Positions 1-6,884 of a DNA stretch of 7,401 nucleotides are shown here, one piece after another (the first letter of the stretch is position 1; each line of letters opens with the position of its first letter). The stretch is from Gammaproteobacteria bacterium (GTDB lineage: Bacteria; Pseudomonadota; Gammaproteobacteria; DRLM01): the NCBI GenBank assembly GCA_015490395.1, contig WFXX01000073.1:1-7401 (forward strand). Reading direction: 5' to 3'. The notes under the pieces are model-generated. The model was not told the DNA's origin. It searched no databases and worked only from the letters and a program-made list of their open reading frames with translations. The position numbers and the translations under genes were made by a program.

Positions 1-2
1 CG

Positions 3-107
3 CAGGCCCATCCGCGCTACCTCCCGGCGGTGACGGGCCTGGGCCTGCTGGCCCTGGTGGCGGCCTGGGCCTGGATCCAGGTGAGCCGGAGGGGGGCGGG
101 CCCGTGA
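3..107 (+). CDS. C-terminal end of a membrane protein (partial, 5' end outside window)
   Basis: The frame is open from the left edge to a TGA at 105-107 and gives 34 residues. These include a hydrophobic stretch (AVTGLGLLALVAAWAWIQV) followed by a basic tail (SRRRGAGP-like), which is the look of a last transmembrane helix with a cytoplasmic positive end. The other two forward frames are either stopped at about 31 or give Gly/Pro-rich shadow protein. The gene ends 55 nt before the dehydratase, on the same strand. In Pseudomonas-type O-antigen clusters the gene before wbpM is wbpL, a polytopic undecaprenyl-phosphate sugar transferase, so such a transferase is a reasonable guess from context only. 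Too little is visible to identify the family. Confidence 0.5.
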   Translation, partial: QAHPRYLPAVTGLGLLALVAAWAWIQVSRRGAGP

Positions 108-132
108 CCGCGGGTGGGGGCAGCCCTATACT
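104..132 (+). promoter_or_regulatory. putative sigma70 promoter of the dehydratase gene
   Basis: A -10-like TATACT lies at 127-132, and GTGACC (4 of 6 matches to TTGACA) lies at 104-109, separated by exactly 17 nt. The -35-like box overlaps the TGA stop of the upstream gene. Transcription would start near 139, leaving a leader of about 24 nt that still contains the Shine-Dalgarno at 147-154. The TATA-like run stands out in very GC-rich surroundings. It is predicted by eye only; read-through from the upstream gene is equally possible. Confidence 0.45.
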
Positions 133-146
133 CGGCCTCAGCGGCT

Positions 147-154
147 GAGGGAGG
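147..154 (+). promoter_or_regulatory. Shine-Dalgarno deciding the dehydratase start at 163
   Basis: GAGGGAGG at 147-154 ends 8 nt before the ATG at 163, an ideal spacing. The alternative in-frame GTG at 154 overlaps this element and would leave no ribosome-binding site, so the ATG at 163 is preferred. Confidence 0.7.
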
Positions 155-162
155 TGGACGGG

Positions 163-2028
163 ATGCCCAGCGTCCGCAGGCTGGTGGTGGTGGCCCACGA
201 CCTGCTGATGGTGGCCGCGGCCTGGGTGGCGGCTCACCTGCTGCGCTACAACCTGCAGCCGGAGCCGGAGGCGTGGCGGGCCCTGCTGCAGGCCCTGCCG
301 GTGGTGCTGGCGGTGCAGGGGCTGGTGCAGTGGCGCCTGGGGCTCTATCGGGGGCTGTGGCGCTTCGCCAGCCTGCCGGATCTGTGGAACATCCTGCGGG
401 CGGCGGTGCTGGGCATCGTGCTGGCCGCCCTGGCCCTGTTCCTGATCAACCGCCTGGAGGGGGTGCCGCGTAGCGTCCTCGTCCTCTATCCCCTGCTGCT
501 GGTCTTCCTGCTGGGGGGGCCGCGCCTGCTCTACCGGCTCTGGCGGGACCGCGGCTTCCCCGTCCAGCGCCTGGATCGGGGGCGGCGGGTGCTGCTGCTC
601 GGCGCCGGCAAGGCGGGCGAGCAGCTGGTGCGGGACATGCTGCGTCAGGGAGAGTATCTCCCGGTGGGCCTGCTGGACGACGAGCGCCGCCTCCGGGGGG
701 CGCGGGTGCACGGCGTGCCGGTGCTGGGCACCCTGGACGAGCTGCCCCGGGTGGCGGTGGAGACCGGGGCAGAGCTCCTGGTCATCGCCATGCCCTCGGC
801 CACGGGGGAGCAGATGCAGCGGGCGGTGGCCCTGTGCGAGGCCACCGGCCTGCCCTTCCGGACCCTGCCGCGCATGGAGGACCTCATGGCGGGCCGGGTG
901 GGGGTGGAGGCCCTGCGCCGGGTGGGCATCGAGGACCTGCTGGGCCGCGAGCCCGTGACCCTGGACTGGGAGGCCGTCTCCGAATCCCTGGCGGGGCGCA
1001 CGGTGCTGGTCACTGGCGGTGCGGGGTCCATCGGCGCCGAGCTCTGCCGCCAGGTGGGCCGGCTGGGCCCCGCCGCCCTGGTGGTGCTGGATCAGGCCGA
1101 GAACGGCCTCTACGAGGTGGAGCGGGAGCTGCGCGGGCTGTTTCCGGGGCTCGCCCTACACTGCCGGCTGGGGAGCGTGACGGATCCGGCGGCGGTGGAG
1201 CGCCTGATGGCCCGCCACCGGCCCCAGGTGGTCTTCCACGCCGCCGCCTACAAGCACGTGCCCCTCCTGGAGGCCCAGCCCCGGGAGGCCATCGTCAACA
1301 ACGTCCTGGGCACGCGGATCGTGGCCGAGGCGGCCCGCCGCCACCGCTGCGAGAGCTTCGTGCTCATCTCCACGGACAAGGCGGTGAACCCGGCCAACGT
1401 GCTGGGGGCCACCAAGCGCGTGGCCGAGCTCATCTGCCAGGCCTACGGGGCGCAGGGGGACGGCACCCGCTTCGTCACCGTCCGCTTCGGCAACGTGCTG
1501 GGCTCGGCGGGGAGCGTGGTGCCCCTCTTCCGCCGCCAGATCGAGGCGGGCGGGCCGGTCACGGTGACCCACCCGCAGGTGGAGCGCTTTTTCATGACCA
1601 TCCCGGAGGCCTGCCAGCTCATCCTCCAGGCCGCCGCCATCGGGAAGGGGGGGGAGGTCTTCGTGCTGGACATGGGCCGCCCGGTGCGGATCCGGGATCT
1701 GGCCGAGCAGATGATCCGCTTGGCCGGCCGGGAGCCGGGGCGGGACATCCCCATCGTGTACACGGGCCTGCGGCCGGGCGAGAAGCTCCGGGAGGAGCTG
1801 TTCTACGCCACCGAGCGGCACCGGGACACCTGCCACGAGAAGATCCTGCTGGCCGAGGCCCCGCCGCCGGACGGCCGGCGCCTGGCGCGGGCCCTCGATG
1901 CCCTGGAGGCGGCCTGCCGGGAGGAGCGGGACGACGAGGCCCTGCGGGGGCTGCTGAGGGAGCTGGTGCCCGAGCTGCACGAGCCCGATCATCCCCGGGT
2001 GATCCCTTTCCCCGGCCCGAGGCGCTGA
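163..2028 (+). CDS. membrane-anchored nucleotide-sugar 4,6-dehydratase, WbpM/CapD/PglF family (polysaccharide biosynthesis)
   Basis: Predicted product of 621 residues, close to the roughly 600-665 usual for the long membrane members. Four hydrophobic segments (about 7-27, 41-57, 78-96, 104-120) form the N-terminal membrane domain, with the family's LYRGLWRFAS stretch at 61-70. A first Rossmann-like domain follows (LLLGAGKAGE, glycines 147/149/152). Then comes the catalytic SDR domain with TGGAGSIG (G285, G288, G291) for NAD binding and STDKAVNP at 403-410. The T404-D405-K406 triplet and K418 match the catalytic set of this family, and position 414, tyrosine in classical SDRs, is leucine. Family members convert UDP-GlcNAc (or a similar UDP-HexNAc) to a 4-keto-6-deoxy sugar at the cytoplasmic face of the inner membrane, for O-antigen, capsule or glycoprotein sugars. 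It lies 55 nt after a membrane-protein gene and 127 nt before an asparagine-synthase-like gene on the same strand, consistent with a glycan cluster. The exact substrate cannot be told from sequence. Confidence 0.93.
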   Translation: MPSVRRLVVVAHDLLMVAAAWVAAHLLRYNLQPEPEAWRALLQALPVVLAVQGLVQWRLGLYRGLWRFASLPDLWNILRAAVLGIVLAALALFLINRLEGVPRSVLVLYPLLLVFLLGGPRLLYRLWRDRGFPVQRLDRGRRVLLLGAGKAGEQLVRDMLRQGEYLPVGLLDDERRLRGARVHGVPVLGTLDELPRVAVETGAELLVIAMPSATGEQMQRAVALCEATGLPFRTLPRMEDLMAGRVGVEALRRVGIEDLLGREPVTLDWEAVSESLAGRTVLVTGGAGSIGAELCRQVGRLGPAALVVLDQAENGLYEVERELRGLFPGLALHCRLGSVTDPAAVERLMARHRPQVVFHAAAYKHVPLLEAQPREAIVNNVLGTRIVAEAARRHRCESFVLISTDKAVNPANVLGATKRVAELICQAYGAQGDGTRFVTVRFGNVLGSAGSVVPLFRRQIEAGGPVTVTHPQVERFFMTIPEACQLILQAAAIGKGGEVFVLDMGRPVRIRDLAEQMIRLAGREPGRDIPIVYTGLRPGEKLREELFYATERHRDTCHEKILLAEAPPPDGRRLARALDALEAACREERDDEALRGLLRELVPELHEPDHPRVIPFPGPRR

Positions 2029-2074
2029 GCGGGCCCGCAGGCGATGCAGGCGTAGGCGAGGGACGCCGACGAGG

Positions 2075-2100
2075 CTGGAAGGGCCGTCAGGCCGTTCCAG
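2075..2100 (+). repeat. imperfect hairpin in the dehydratase-synthase gap
   Basis: CTGGAAGGGCC (2075-2085), loop GTCA, and GGCCGTTCCAG (2090-2100) form an 11-position stem with a single G-G mismatch. It begins 46 nt after the dehydratase stop. No T-run follows, so it is not a classical intrinsic terminator, but it could stabilise the 3' end of the upstream message or assist termination. Confidence 0.5.
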
Positions 2101-2107
2101 GAGGTCT

Positions 2108-2138
2108 GCCGGGGCCGCGCCGGGGGCGCGGCCCCGGC
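2108..2138 (+). repeat. perfect 14-bp GC hairpin just upstream of the asparagine synthase start
   Basis: GCCGGGGCCGCGCC (2108-2121) and its exact reverse complement (2125-2138) are separated by only GGG. The stem ends 17 nt before the ATG at 2156 and is followed by GCGTAGAG rather than a T-run. It may be a Rho-independent-like pause or attenuator, or a structure affecting ribosome access, since the only Shine-Dalgarno-like bases (AGAGTGG, 2143-2149) start 5 nt after it. In such GC-rich DNA some hairpins arise by chance, but 14 perfect pairs are unusual. Confidence 0.6.
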
Positions 2139-2155
2139 GCGTAGAGTGGTCGAGC

Positions 2156-4147
2156 ATGTGCGGCTTCGCAGGCATCCTGGACCCCCGGCGCCGCTGGGAC
2201 GAGGCAGCGCTGGGGCACCTGGTCGCGGGCATGGCCGGGACCCTGGCCCACCGCGGTCCCGACGACGCGGGCCTGTGGACGGACGCGACCGCGGGCATCG
2301 CCCTGGGCCACCGGCGCCTGGCGGTGATGGACCTCTCGCCGGCCGGCCGCCAGCCCATGGCCTCGGCCTCGGGCCGCTACGTGATCGCCTACAACGGCGA
2401 GATCTACAACTTCCGGGAACTCCGGCGGGAGCTGGAGCGCTCGGGCCGCGCCCCGGCCTGGCGGGGCCACTCGGACACGGAGGTGCTCCTGGCCGGCTTC
2501 GAGGCCTGGGGCGTGGAGGCCACCCTGCGCCGGTCGGTGGGCATGTTTGCCCTCGCCCTCTGGGACGCGGCGGAGCGTGCCCTGTGGCTGGCCCGGGACC
2601 GGATGGGGGAGAAGCCCCTGTACTATGGATGGGTGGACGGCTGCCTGGCCTTCGGCTCGGAGCTCAAGGCCCTGCGCCGGGTCCCCGGCTGGCGGGGGGA
2701 GGTGGACCGGGAGGCGCTGGCCCTGTTCCTCCGCCACAACTACGTGCCGGCCCCCTGGTCCATCCACCGCGAGGTGCGCAAGCTGCCGCCCGGGCACCTG
2801 GTGCGCTTCGACGCCGGGGCCGCGCCGGGCCGGTGGCCGGAGCCGCGGGCCTACTGGTCGCTGGTGGAGGCCGCGGAGCGGGGGCTGGCCGACCCGCTCC
2901 CCCCCGATCCGGACGCCTGCGCCGAGGCGGTGGAGGAGGCCCTGCGGCGCAGCCTGGCGGGCCAGCGGGTGGCCGACGTGCCCCTGGGGGCCTTCCTCTC
3001 GGGGGGGATCGACTCCTCCACCGTGGTGGCCCTCCTCCAGGCCCTGGCCGGGGGGCCGGTGCGCACCTTCACCATCGGCTTCCACGAGGCCGGCTACGAC
3101 GAGGCCCGGGAGGCGGCCCGGGTGGCCCGGCACCTGGGCACCGAGCACACCGAGCTCTACGTCACGCCCCGGGAGGCCTTGGCGGTGATCCCGCGCCTTC
3201 CGGAGATCTACGACGAGCCCTTCGCCGACTCCTCCCAGATCCCCACCTGCCTGGTCTCCCGGCTGGCGCGCGAGCACGTCACGGTGGCCCTCTCCGGGGA
3301 CGGGGGCGATGAGCTCTTCGGCGGCTACAACCGCTACGTCTGGGCCCTCGGCCTGTGGCGGCGCCTGGAGCGCCTGCCCCGGCCCCTGCGCACCGCCGCC
3401 GCGCGGGCCATCCGCGCCCTGCCGCCGGGGGCCTGGGAGCGCCTGTTCGCCGCGGCGGGCCCCGTGCTGCCGCAGCGGCTCCGGGTCCGCCAGCCCGGGG
3501 CCAAGATGCACAAGCTGGCCGAGCTGCTGGGGTGCACGGACCCGGTGGCGATCTACCTGCGCCTGGTCTCCCACTGGGAGGATCCGGTCTCGGTGGTCCT
3601 GGGGGCCGAGGAGCCGGCCACCGTGCTGAGCGATCCCTGCCGCCAGCCGCGGCTGCCCACCTTCCTCGAGCGCATGATGTGCCTGGACGCCCTGACCTAT
3701 CTCCCGGACGACATCCTGGTGAAGGTGGACCGTGCGGCCATGGCGGTGAGCCTGGAGACGCGGGTGCCTTTCCTGGACCACCGGGTGGTGGAGACCGCCT
3801 GGCGGGTCCCGGTGGCCCTGAAGCTGCGGGAGGGCAAGGGGAAGTGGCTGCTGCGGCGCATCCTGCACCGCCACGTCCCGCCGGAGCTGGTGGAGCGGCC
3901 CAAGATGGGCTTCGGGGTGCCCGTCGAGCACTGGCTGCGGGGGCCGCTGCGCGATTGGGCCGAGTCGCTGCTGGACGAGGCCCGGCTGCGCCGGGAGGGC
4001 TACCTGGACCCGGCCCCCGTCCGGCGCCTCTGGTCGGAGCACCTGGCCGGGCGCGGCTCCTGGCAGTACTGGATCTGGGACGTGCTCATGTTCCAGGCCT
4101 GGCTGGAGGCGGGCGGCGACCGGGCGGGGGCGCCTGCGGCATCCTGA
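2156..4147 (+). CDS. asnB: asparagine synthase (glutamine-hydrolysing) / AsnB-type amidotransferase
   Basis: Predicted product of 663 residues, longer than E. coli AsnB (554) and nearer the 620-660 residues of AsnB-like proteins of polysaccharide loci. The start is fixed by MCGFAG: Cys2, exposed after Met removal, is the class II glutaminase nucleophile. Glutaminase motifs follow: HRGPDDAG (32-39), YNGEIYN (79-85) and RDRMGEKPLYY (147-157). The synthetase half has the PP-loop SGGIDSS (282-288), which binds ATP, and SGDGGDELFGGYNRY (from 380). The C-terminal WDVLMFQAWLE is typical of the family. The known reaction transfers glutamine-derived ammonia to aspartate through an adenylated intermediate, in the cytoplasm. 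Related proteins in O-antigen clusters (for example WbpS of Pseudomonas) are thought to amidate uronic-acid sugars, and related ones accompany exosortase/PEP-CTERM loci. The position behind a WbpM-type dehydratase favours a glycan role, but true asparagine synthesis cannot be excluded. The ribosome-binding site is weak and lies beside a strong hairpin. Confidence 0.93.
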   Translation: MCGFAGILDPRRRWDEAALGHLVAGMAGTLAHRGPDDAGLWTDATAGIALGHRRLAVMDLSPAGRQPMASASGRYVIAYNGEIYNFRELRRELERSGRAPAWRGHSDTEVLLAGFEAWGVEATLRRSVGMFALALWDAAERALWLARDRMGEKPLYYGWVDGCLAFGSELKALRRVPGWRGEVDREALALFLRHNYVPAPWSIHREVRKLPPGHLVRFDAGAAPGRWPEPRAYWSLVEAAERGLADPLPPDPDACAEAVEEALRRSLAGQRVADVPLGAFLSGGIDSSTVVALLQALAGGPVRTFTIGFHEAGYDEAREAARVARHLGTEHTELYVTPREALAVIPRLPEIYDEPFADSSQIPTCLVSRLAREHVTVALSGDGGDELFGGYNRYVWALGLWRRLERLPRPLRTAAARAIRALPPGAWERLFAAAGPVLPQRLRVRQPGAKMHKLAELLGCTDPVAIYLRLVSHWEDPVSVVLGAEEPATVLSDPCRQPRLPTFLERMMCLDALTYLPDDILVKVDRAAMAVSLETRVPFLDHRVVETAWRVPVALKLREGKGKWLLRRILHRHVPPELVERPKMGFGVPVEHWLRGPLRDWAESLLDEARLRREGYLDPAPVRRLWSEHLAGRGSWQYWIWDVLMFQAWLEAGGDRAGAPAAS

Positions 4148-4191
4148 CCGGTCGTCGGGGGGGTGTGACCCGCGCCCGGCTGGGCTGCGGA

Positions 4192-4206
4192 GCCCGCCTT
4201 GCGGGC
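4192..4206 (+). repeat. short hairpin downstream of the asparagine synthase gene
   Basis: GCCCGC (4192-4197), loop CTT, and GCGGGC (4201-4206) form a perfect 6-bp stem 44 nt after the stop codon. There is no T-run behind it. It is the best candidate here for a structure at the 3' end of the asparagine synthase transcript, but it is weak. Confidence 0.3.
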
Positions 4207-4261
4207 CGGGGAGCTGGTGCTGGCCGGGCCGCGGCAAGGCAGGGTGCTGTGCAGATCCATA

Positions 4262-4290
4262 GCGTAAGTTTCATTTTTCACATATACTCT
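4262..4290 (+). promoter_or_regulatory. AT-rich islet with -10 box, probable promoter of the plus-strand DUF4143 ATPase
   Basis: In this 29-nt stretch 20 bases are A or T, a sharp contrast with the flanks. It contains TATACT at 4283-4288, a good -10 box. No convincing -35 lies at the right distance (17 nt upstream reads TAGCGT). The box ends 10 nt before the ATG at 4299, so a transcript starting about 7 nt downstream would begin near 4295, with almost no leader. No Shine-Dalgarno is present. This may be a near-leaderless promoter, perhaps needing an activator. Confidence 0.45.
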
Positions 4291-4298
4291 TGTGCGCG

Positions 4299-5483
4299 AT
4301 GATCGAGCGCGAGATCCGCCCGGAACTCCTGGCTGCGGCCGCGGAGTACCCCGTGGTCACGATCATGGGGCCTCGCCAGGCGGGCAAGACCACCCTGGTC
4401 CGGATGGTCTTCCCGGACAAGCCGTACTTTTCGCTGGAATACCCGGACGTGCGCGCCGCCGCGGAGGCCGATCCGCGCGGCTTCCTGGGGCAGGCGCCGG
4501 ACGGCGCCATCCTGGACGAGGTCCAGCGCTTGCCGGACCTGCTGTCCTACATTCAGGGCCTCGTGGACGAGGCCGGCAGGCCCGGCATGTTCGTCCTCAC
4601 CGGCAGCCACCAGCCCCGGCTCCACGAGGCGATCAGCCAGTCGCTCGCGGGCCGGACCGCCATGCTGGCGCTCTGGCCCTTCTCCCTCTTGGAGCTGCGT
4701 CGCTACCGGCGGGACTGGCGGGCCTTCGAGCTGGTCGTCCAGGGCTTCTTCCCGCGGGTCCACGAGAAGCGACTGGAGCCGCGCAGGTTCTTCAGCGGCT
4801 ATCTTCAGACCTATGTGGAGCGAGACGTCCGGGCCCTGATCAACCTGCGCGACCTCTCGCCGTTTCAGCGGTTTCTCACGCTGCTGGCGGGGCGTGTGGG
4901 GCAGGTGGTGAACCTGTCGGCGCTCTCGAGCGACGTGGGCGTTTCAGCGACGACCATCAGGAGCTGGCTCTCGGTGCTGAAGGCCTCGTACGTGGTCTTC
5001 GAGCTGCCGTCGTTCCACGCCAGCGTGCGCAAGCGCGTCGTCAAGTCGCCGAAGATCTACTTCACGGACGTGGGGCTCGCCGCCTTCCTGCTGGGCATCC
5101 GGACCGAGGAGCAGGCGGCTCGGGATCCGCTGCGCGGCAGCCTGTACGAGAACCTCGTGATCGCGGACGTCGTCAAGGGCGCGCTCAACCGCGGGATTAG
5201 GCCCGAGGTGTACTTTTACCGTGATACCCACGGGAACGAAGTCGATCTCCTGATCCGGGAGGGGGGCAGGCTGATCCCGGTGGAGATCAAGTCGGCCGCC
5301 ACCTTCTCGACGGACTTCCTGAAGGGGCTGGAGCGGTTCCGGGCGCTGGGGCTGGGCGGTGTCGCCCCGGGCGCCGTCCTTTACGACGGCGCGGAGCGCT
5401 TCGAGGTCCAAGGGGCGCGCGTCTTCAATCCGCTTCGCGTCGAGGACCTCTGGGCGGCGCTCACCGAGGCGGCCCGGGCCTAG
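4299..5483 (+). CDS. AAA ATPase with C-terminal DUF4143 domain (plus-strand copy)
   Basis: Predicted product of 394 residues, normal for the family. It has Walker A GPRQAGKTT (24-32), Walker B ILDEVQ (D73, E74) and the sensor-like FVLTGSHQ (98-105), as in AAA_14 ATPases. YLQTYVERDVR (168-178) is the usual junction motif. A winged-helix-like segment lies around 205-230 (SSDVGVSATTIRSWL). The C-terminal DUF4143 part has YENL (E284), EVD (D316) and VEIK (E329, K331), matching the E/D/ExK pattern of PD-(D/E)XK-fold domains. The family's role is not established; no membrane or secretion signals are seen. The ATG at 4299 is preferred over the in-frame TTG at 4290, because the conserved N-terminus begins there and neither has a Shine-Dalgarno. 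It is convergent with a second, related ATPase gene 158 nt away. Codon choice looks looser (ATT, TTT, CGT, AGG occur) than in the asparagine synthase gene, and together with the AT-rich promoter this hints at acquisition by transfer. Confidence 0.9.
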   Translation: MIEREIRPELLAAAAEYPVVTIMGPRQAGKTTLVRMVFPDKPYFSLEYPDVRAAAEADPRGFLGQAPDGAILDEVQRLPDLLSYIQGLVDEAGRPGMFVLTGSHQPRLHEAISQSLAGRTAMLALWPFSLLELRRYRRDWRAFELVVQGFFPRVHEKRLEPRRFFSGYLQTYVERDVRALINLRDLSPFQRFLTLLAGRVGQVVNLSALSSDVGVSATTIRSWLSVLKASYVVFELPSFHASVRKRVVKSPKIYFTDVGLAAFLLGIRTEEQAARDPLRGSLYENLVIADVVKGALNRGIRPEVYFYRDTHGNEVDLLIREGGRLIPVEIKSAATFSTDFLKGLERFRALGLGGVAPGAVLYDGAERFEVQGARVFNPLRVEDLWAALTEAARA

Positions 5484-5603
5484 CGGGCCGGCAGAAAACT
5501 CCTGCCCATCCCGCCTGGCGCGCTGGGCGCTGCTCGCTCCCTCGCCGATCTGGGGCTGGTCGCCGGGCTGGCCTCCCGATGCGTTCTGAGGGGGTGCCTG
5601 CCT

Positions 5604-5634
5604 CGCCCGGTGCTGCTCGGGCGCTTGGGCGCCC
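5604..5634. repeat. overlapping hairpins between the convergent ATPase genes
   Basis: CGCCCG (5604-5609) pairs with CGGGCG (5618-5623) across 8 nt. Alternatively GGGCGC (5619-5624) pairs with GCGCCC (5629-5634) across TTGG. The two stems share bases and are mutually exclusive. They sit in the 158-nt space between the two converging stop codons, where a bidirectional terminator would be expected. No T-run is present on either strand, so termination is only inferred from position. Confidence 0.3.
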
Positions 5635-5641
5635 CGCGGGA

Positions 5642-6877
5642 TCAGAGCGCGGCGAAGGGCAGGGCCGTCACGTCCGGGCCGAGGGGGAGCGTGACGTCGC
5701 CTGGATGCACCACGTAGCCCGGCATCGCCCGCTCCCCGAGATCCCGCTGGAAGGTCCTGATGGCGGTGGCCATGGCAGGGCGCGGGGTGGCCGAGGCCTT
5801 CACCTCGATGGGGACGAGCTTCCCGCCGGTCTCGACGACGAAGTCCACCTCGGTGCCCGCGGCGGTGCGCCAGAAGTGGATCTGGGGGTCCACGCCCCGG
5901 TGGGTCAGGGTCTTCAGGATCTCGGTGAGCACCGCGGTCTCCAGGATGGCGCCCGCCATGGGACCGGAGGCGGCGTGCTCGGGGTCCCTCAGACCGGCGA
6001 GGTGGCAGAGGATCCCGACGTCCGTGAAATAGACCTTCGGCGTCTTGACCAGCCTCTTGCCGACGTTGGCGAAGTAGGGGCGGAGCACGACCACCTGGTA
6101 GGTGGCCTCCAGCACGGAGAGCCACGCCTTGGCCGTGTTGACGGCAACCCCCAGGTCGCGGGCGACGTCCGTCAGGTTCAGCAGCTGCGCGCTCCGCGCC
6201 GCCAGGACGCGCAGGAAGTCCCGAAACTGGGACAGGTCGCCCACCTGCCGCAGGTTGCGGACGTCCCGCTCCAGATAGGTCTGGACGTAGCTCCCGTACC
6301 AGAGGCTCGGATCGCGCCTTGGGTGAGCCACCAGCTCGGGATAGCCGCCTCTCAGGAAGGCCTTCCACAGCGCCTGGTATGCCAGGGGCCTGCTCGGGGA
6401 GGGCCGGCGGCCGGGCTCCCAAGGCAGAGCTGCCTGTGGCCGTCCCTCCATCTCTCGCCTCGAGAGTGGCAGGAGGCGCAGGATGGCGGCGCGCCCCGCC
6501 AGGGATTCGCTCACCTTCGCCGTGAGGAGCAGGTTCTGGGAGCCGCTGAGCAGGAACTGCCCGCTCCTGTGGCGTTGGGCGTCGATCCTCTCCTTGATGT
6601 AGGGGAGGAGCCCCGGGGCGTGCTGCACCTCGTCGAAGATGACGGGTGGGGGGAACGCCTCCAGGAAGGCGCGCGGGTCGCTCTCCGCGGATGCCTGGAC
6701 GTCCGGAAGCTCCAGGGAGACGTAGCGGTACCTCTTCCCGAAGAGATGCCGGAGGAGGGTCGTCTTCCCGGACTGCCGCGGTCCGGTCAGCACGACGGCG
6801 GGGAACTCGGCAACCGCCCTGCGGAGGACAGGCTCCAGCGATCGCCGGATGTAGGTGGGGCCCTCGGCAGATTCCAT
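5642..6877 (-). CDS. AAA ATPase with C-terminal DUF4143 domain (minus-strand copy)
   Basis: Predicted product of 411 residues. The N-terminus YIRRSLEPVLRRAV (9-22) is typical of the family. Walker A is GPRQSGKTT (32-40), Walker B is VIFDEVQ (D82, E83) and the sensor-like stretch is FLLSGSQN (108-115). A Pro/Arg-rich linker (about 146-164) is longer than in the plus-strand copy. GGYPELV (177-183) and YVQTYLERDVR (197-207) follow, then a winged-helix-like part (DVARDLGVAVNTAKAWL, 237-253). KRLVKTPKVYFTDVGI (274-289) leads into DUF4143, with E313, D345 and E358/K360 (IEVKAS) forming a PD-(D/E)XK-like set. It is clearly homologous to the neighbouring plus-strand gene but well diverged, so the two are not a recent duplication. 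The ATG at 6877 is the only good start and has no Shine-Dalgarno. A promoter with perfect TTGACA and an internal palindrome lies directly upstream. The function is not known; regulated accessory or defence-type roles are speculation. Confidence 0.92.
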   Translation of the reverse strand: MESAEGPTYIRRSLEPVLRRAVAEFPAVVLTGPRQSGKTTLLRHLFGKRYRYVSLELPDVQASAESDPRAFLEAFPPPVIFDEVQHAPGLLPYIKERIDAQRHRSGQFLLSGSQNLLLTAKVSESLAGRAAILRLLPLSRREMEGRPQAALPWEPGRRPSPSRPLAYQALWKAFLRGGYPELVAHPRRDPSLWYGSYVQTYLERDVRNLRQVGDLSQFRDFLRVLAARSAQLLNLTDVARDLGVAVNTAKAWLSVLEATYQVVVLRPYFANVGKRLVKTPKVYFTDVGILCHLAGLRDPEHAASGPMAGAILETAVLTEILKTLTHRGVDPQIHFWRTAAGTEVDFVVETGGKLVPIEVKASATPRPAMATAIRTFQRDLGERAMPGYVVHPGDVTLPLGPDVTALPFAAL

Positions 6878-6884
6878 GGTTGGA

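Noticed and set aside
154..162. GTG start at 154 for the dehydratase
   Set aside because: It overlaps the only good Shine-Dalgarno. The ATG at 163 has perfect spacing.
834..2144. 436-residue plus-strand reading frame inside the dehydratase gene
   Set aside because: It is a Gly/Pro/Ala-rich out-of-frame shadow. The dehydratase frame carries all the recognisable motifs.
1156..2358. 400-residue minus-strand reading frame
   Set aside because: It spans the end of the dehydratase gene, the gap and the start of the synthase gene, and has shadow composition and no motifs.
2087..4237. 716-residue minus-strand reading frame antisense to the asparagine synthase gene
   Set aside because: It is Gly/Pro/Arg/His-rich with no motifs and runs exactly opposite a gene with many conserved motifs. 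GC-biased codons keep the antisense frame open.
4290..4298. TTG start at 4290 for the plus-strand ATPase
   Set aside because: It lies only 2 nt after the -10 box and so upstream of the expected transcription start. The family N-terminus fits the ATG at 4299.
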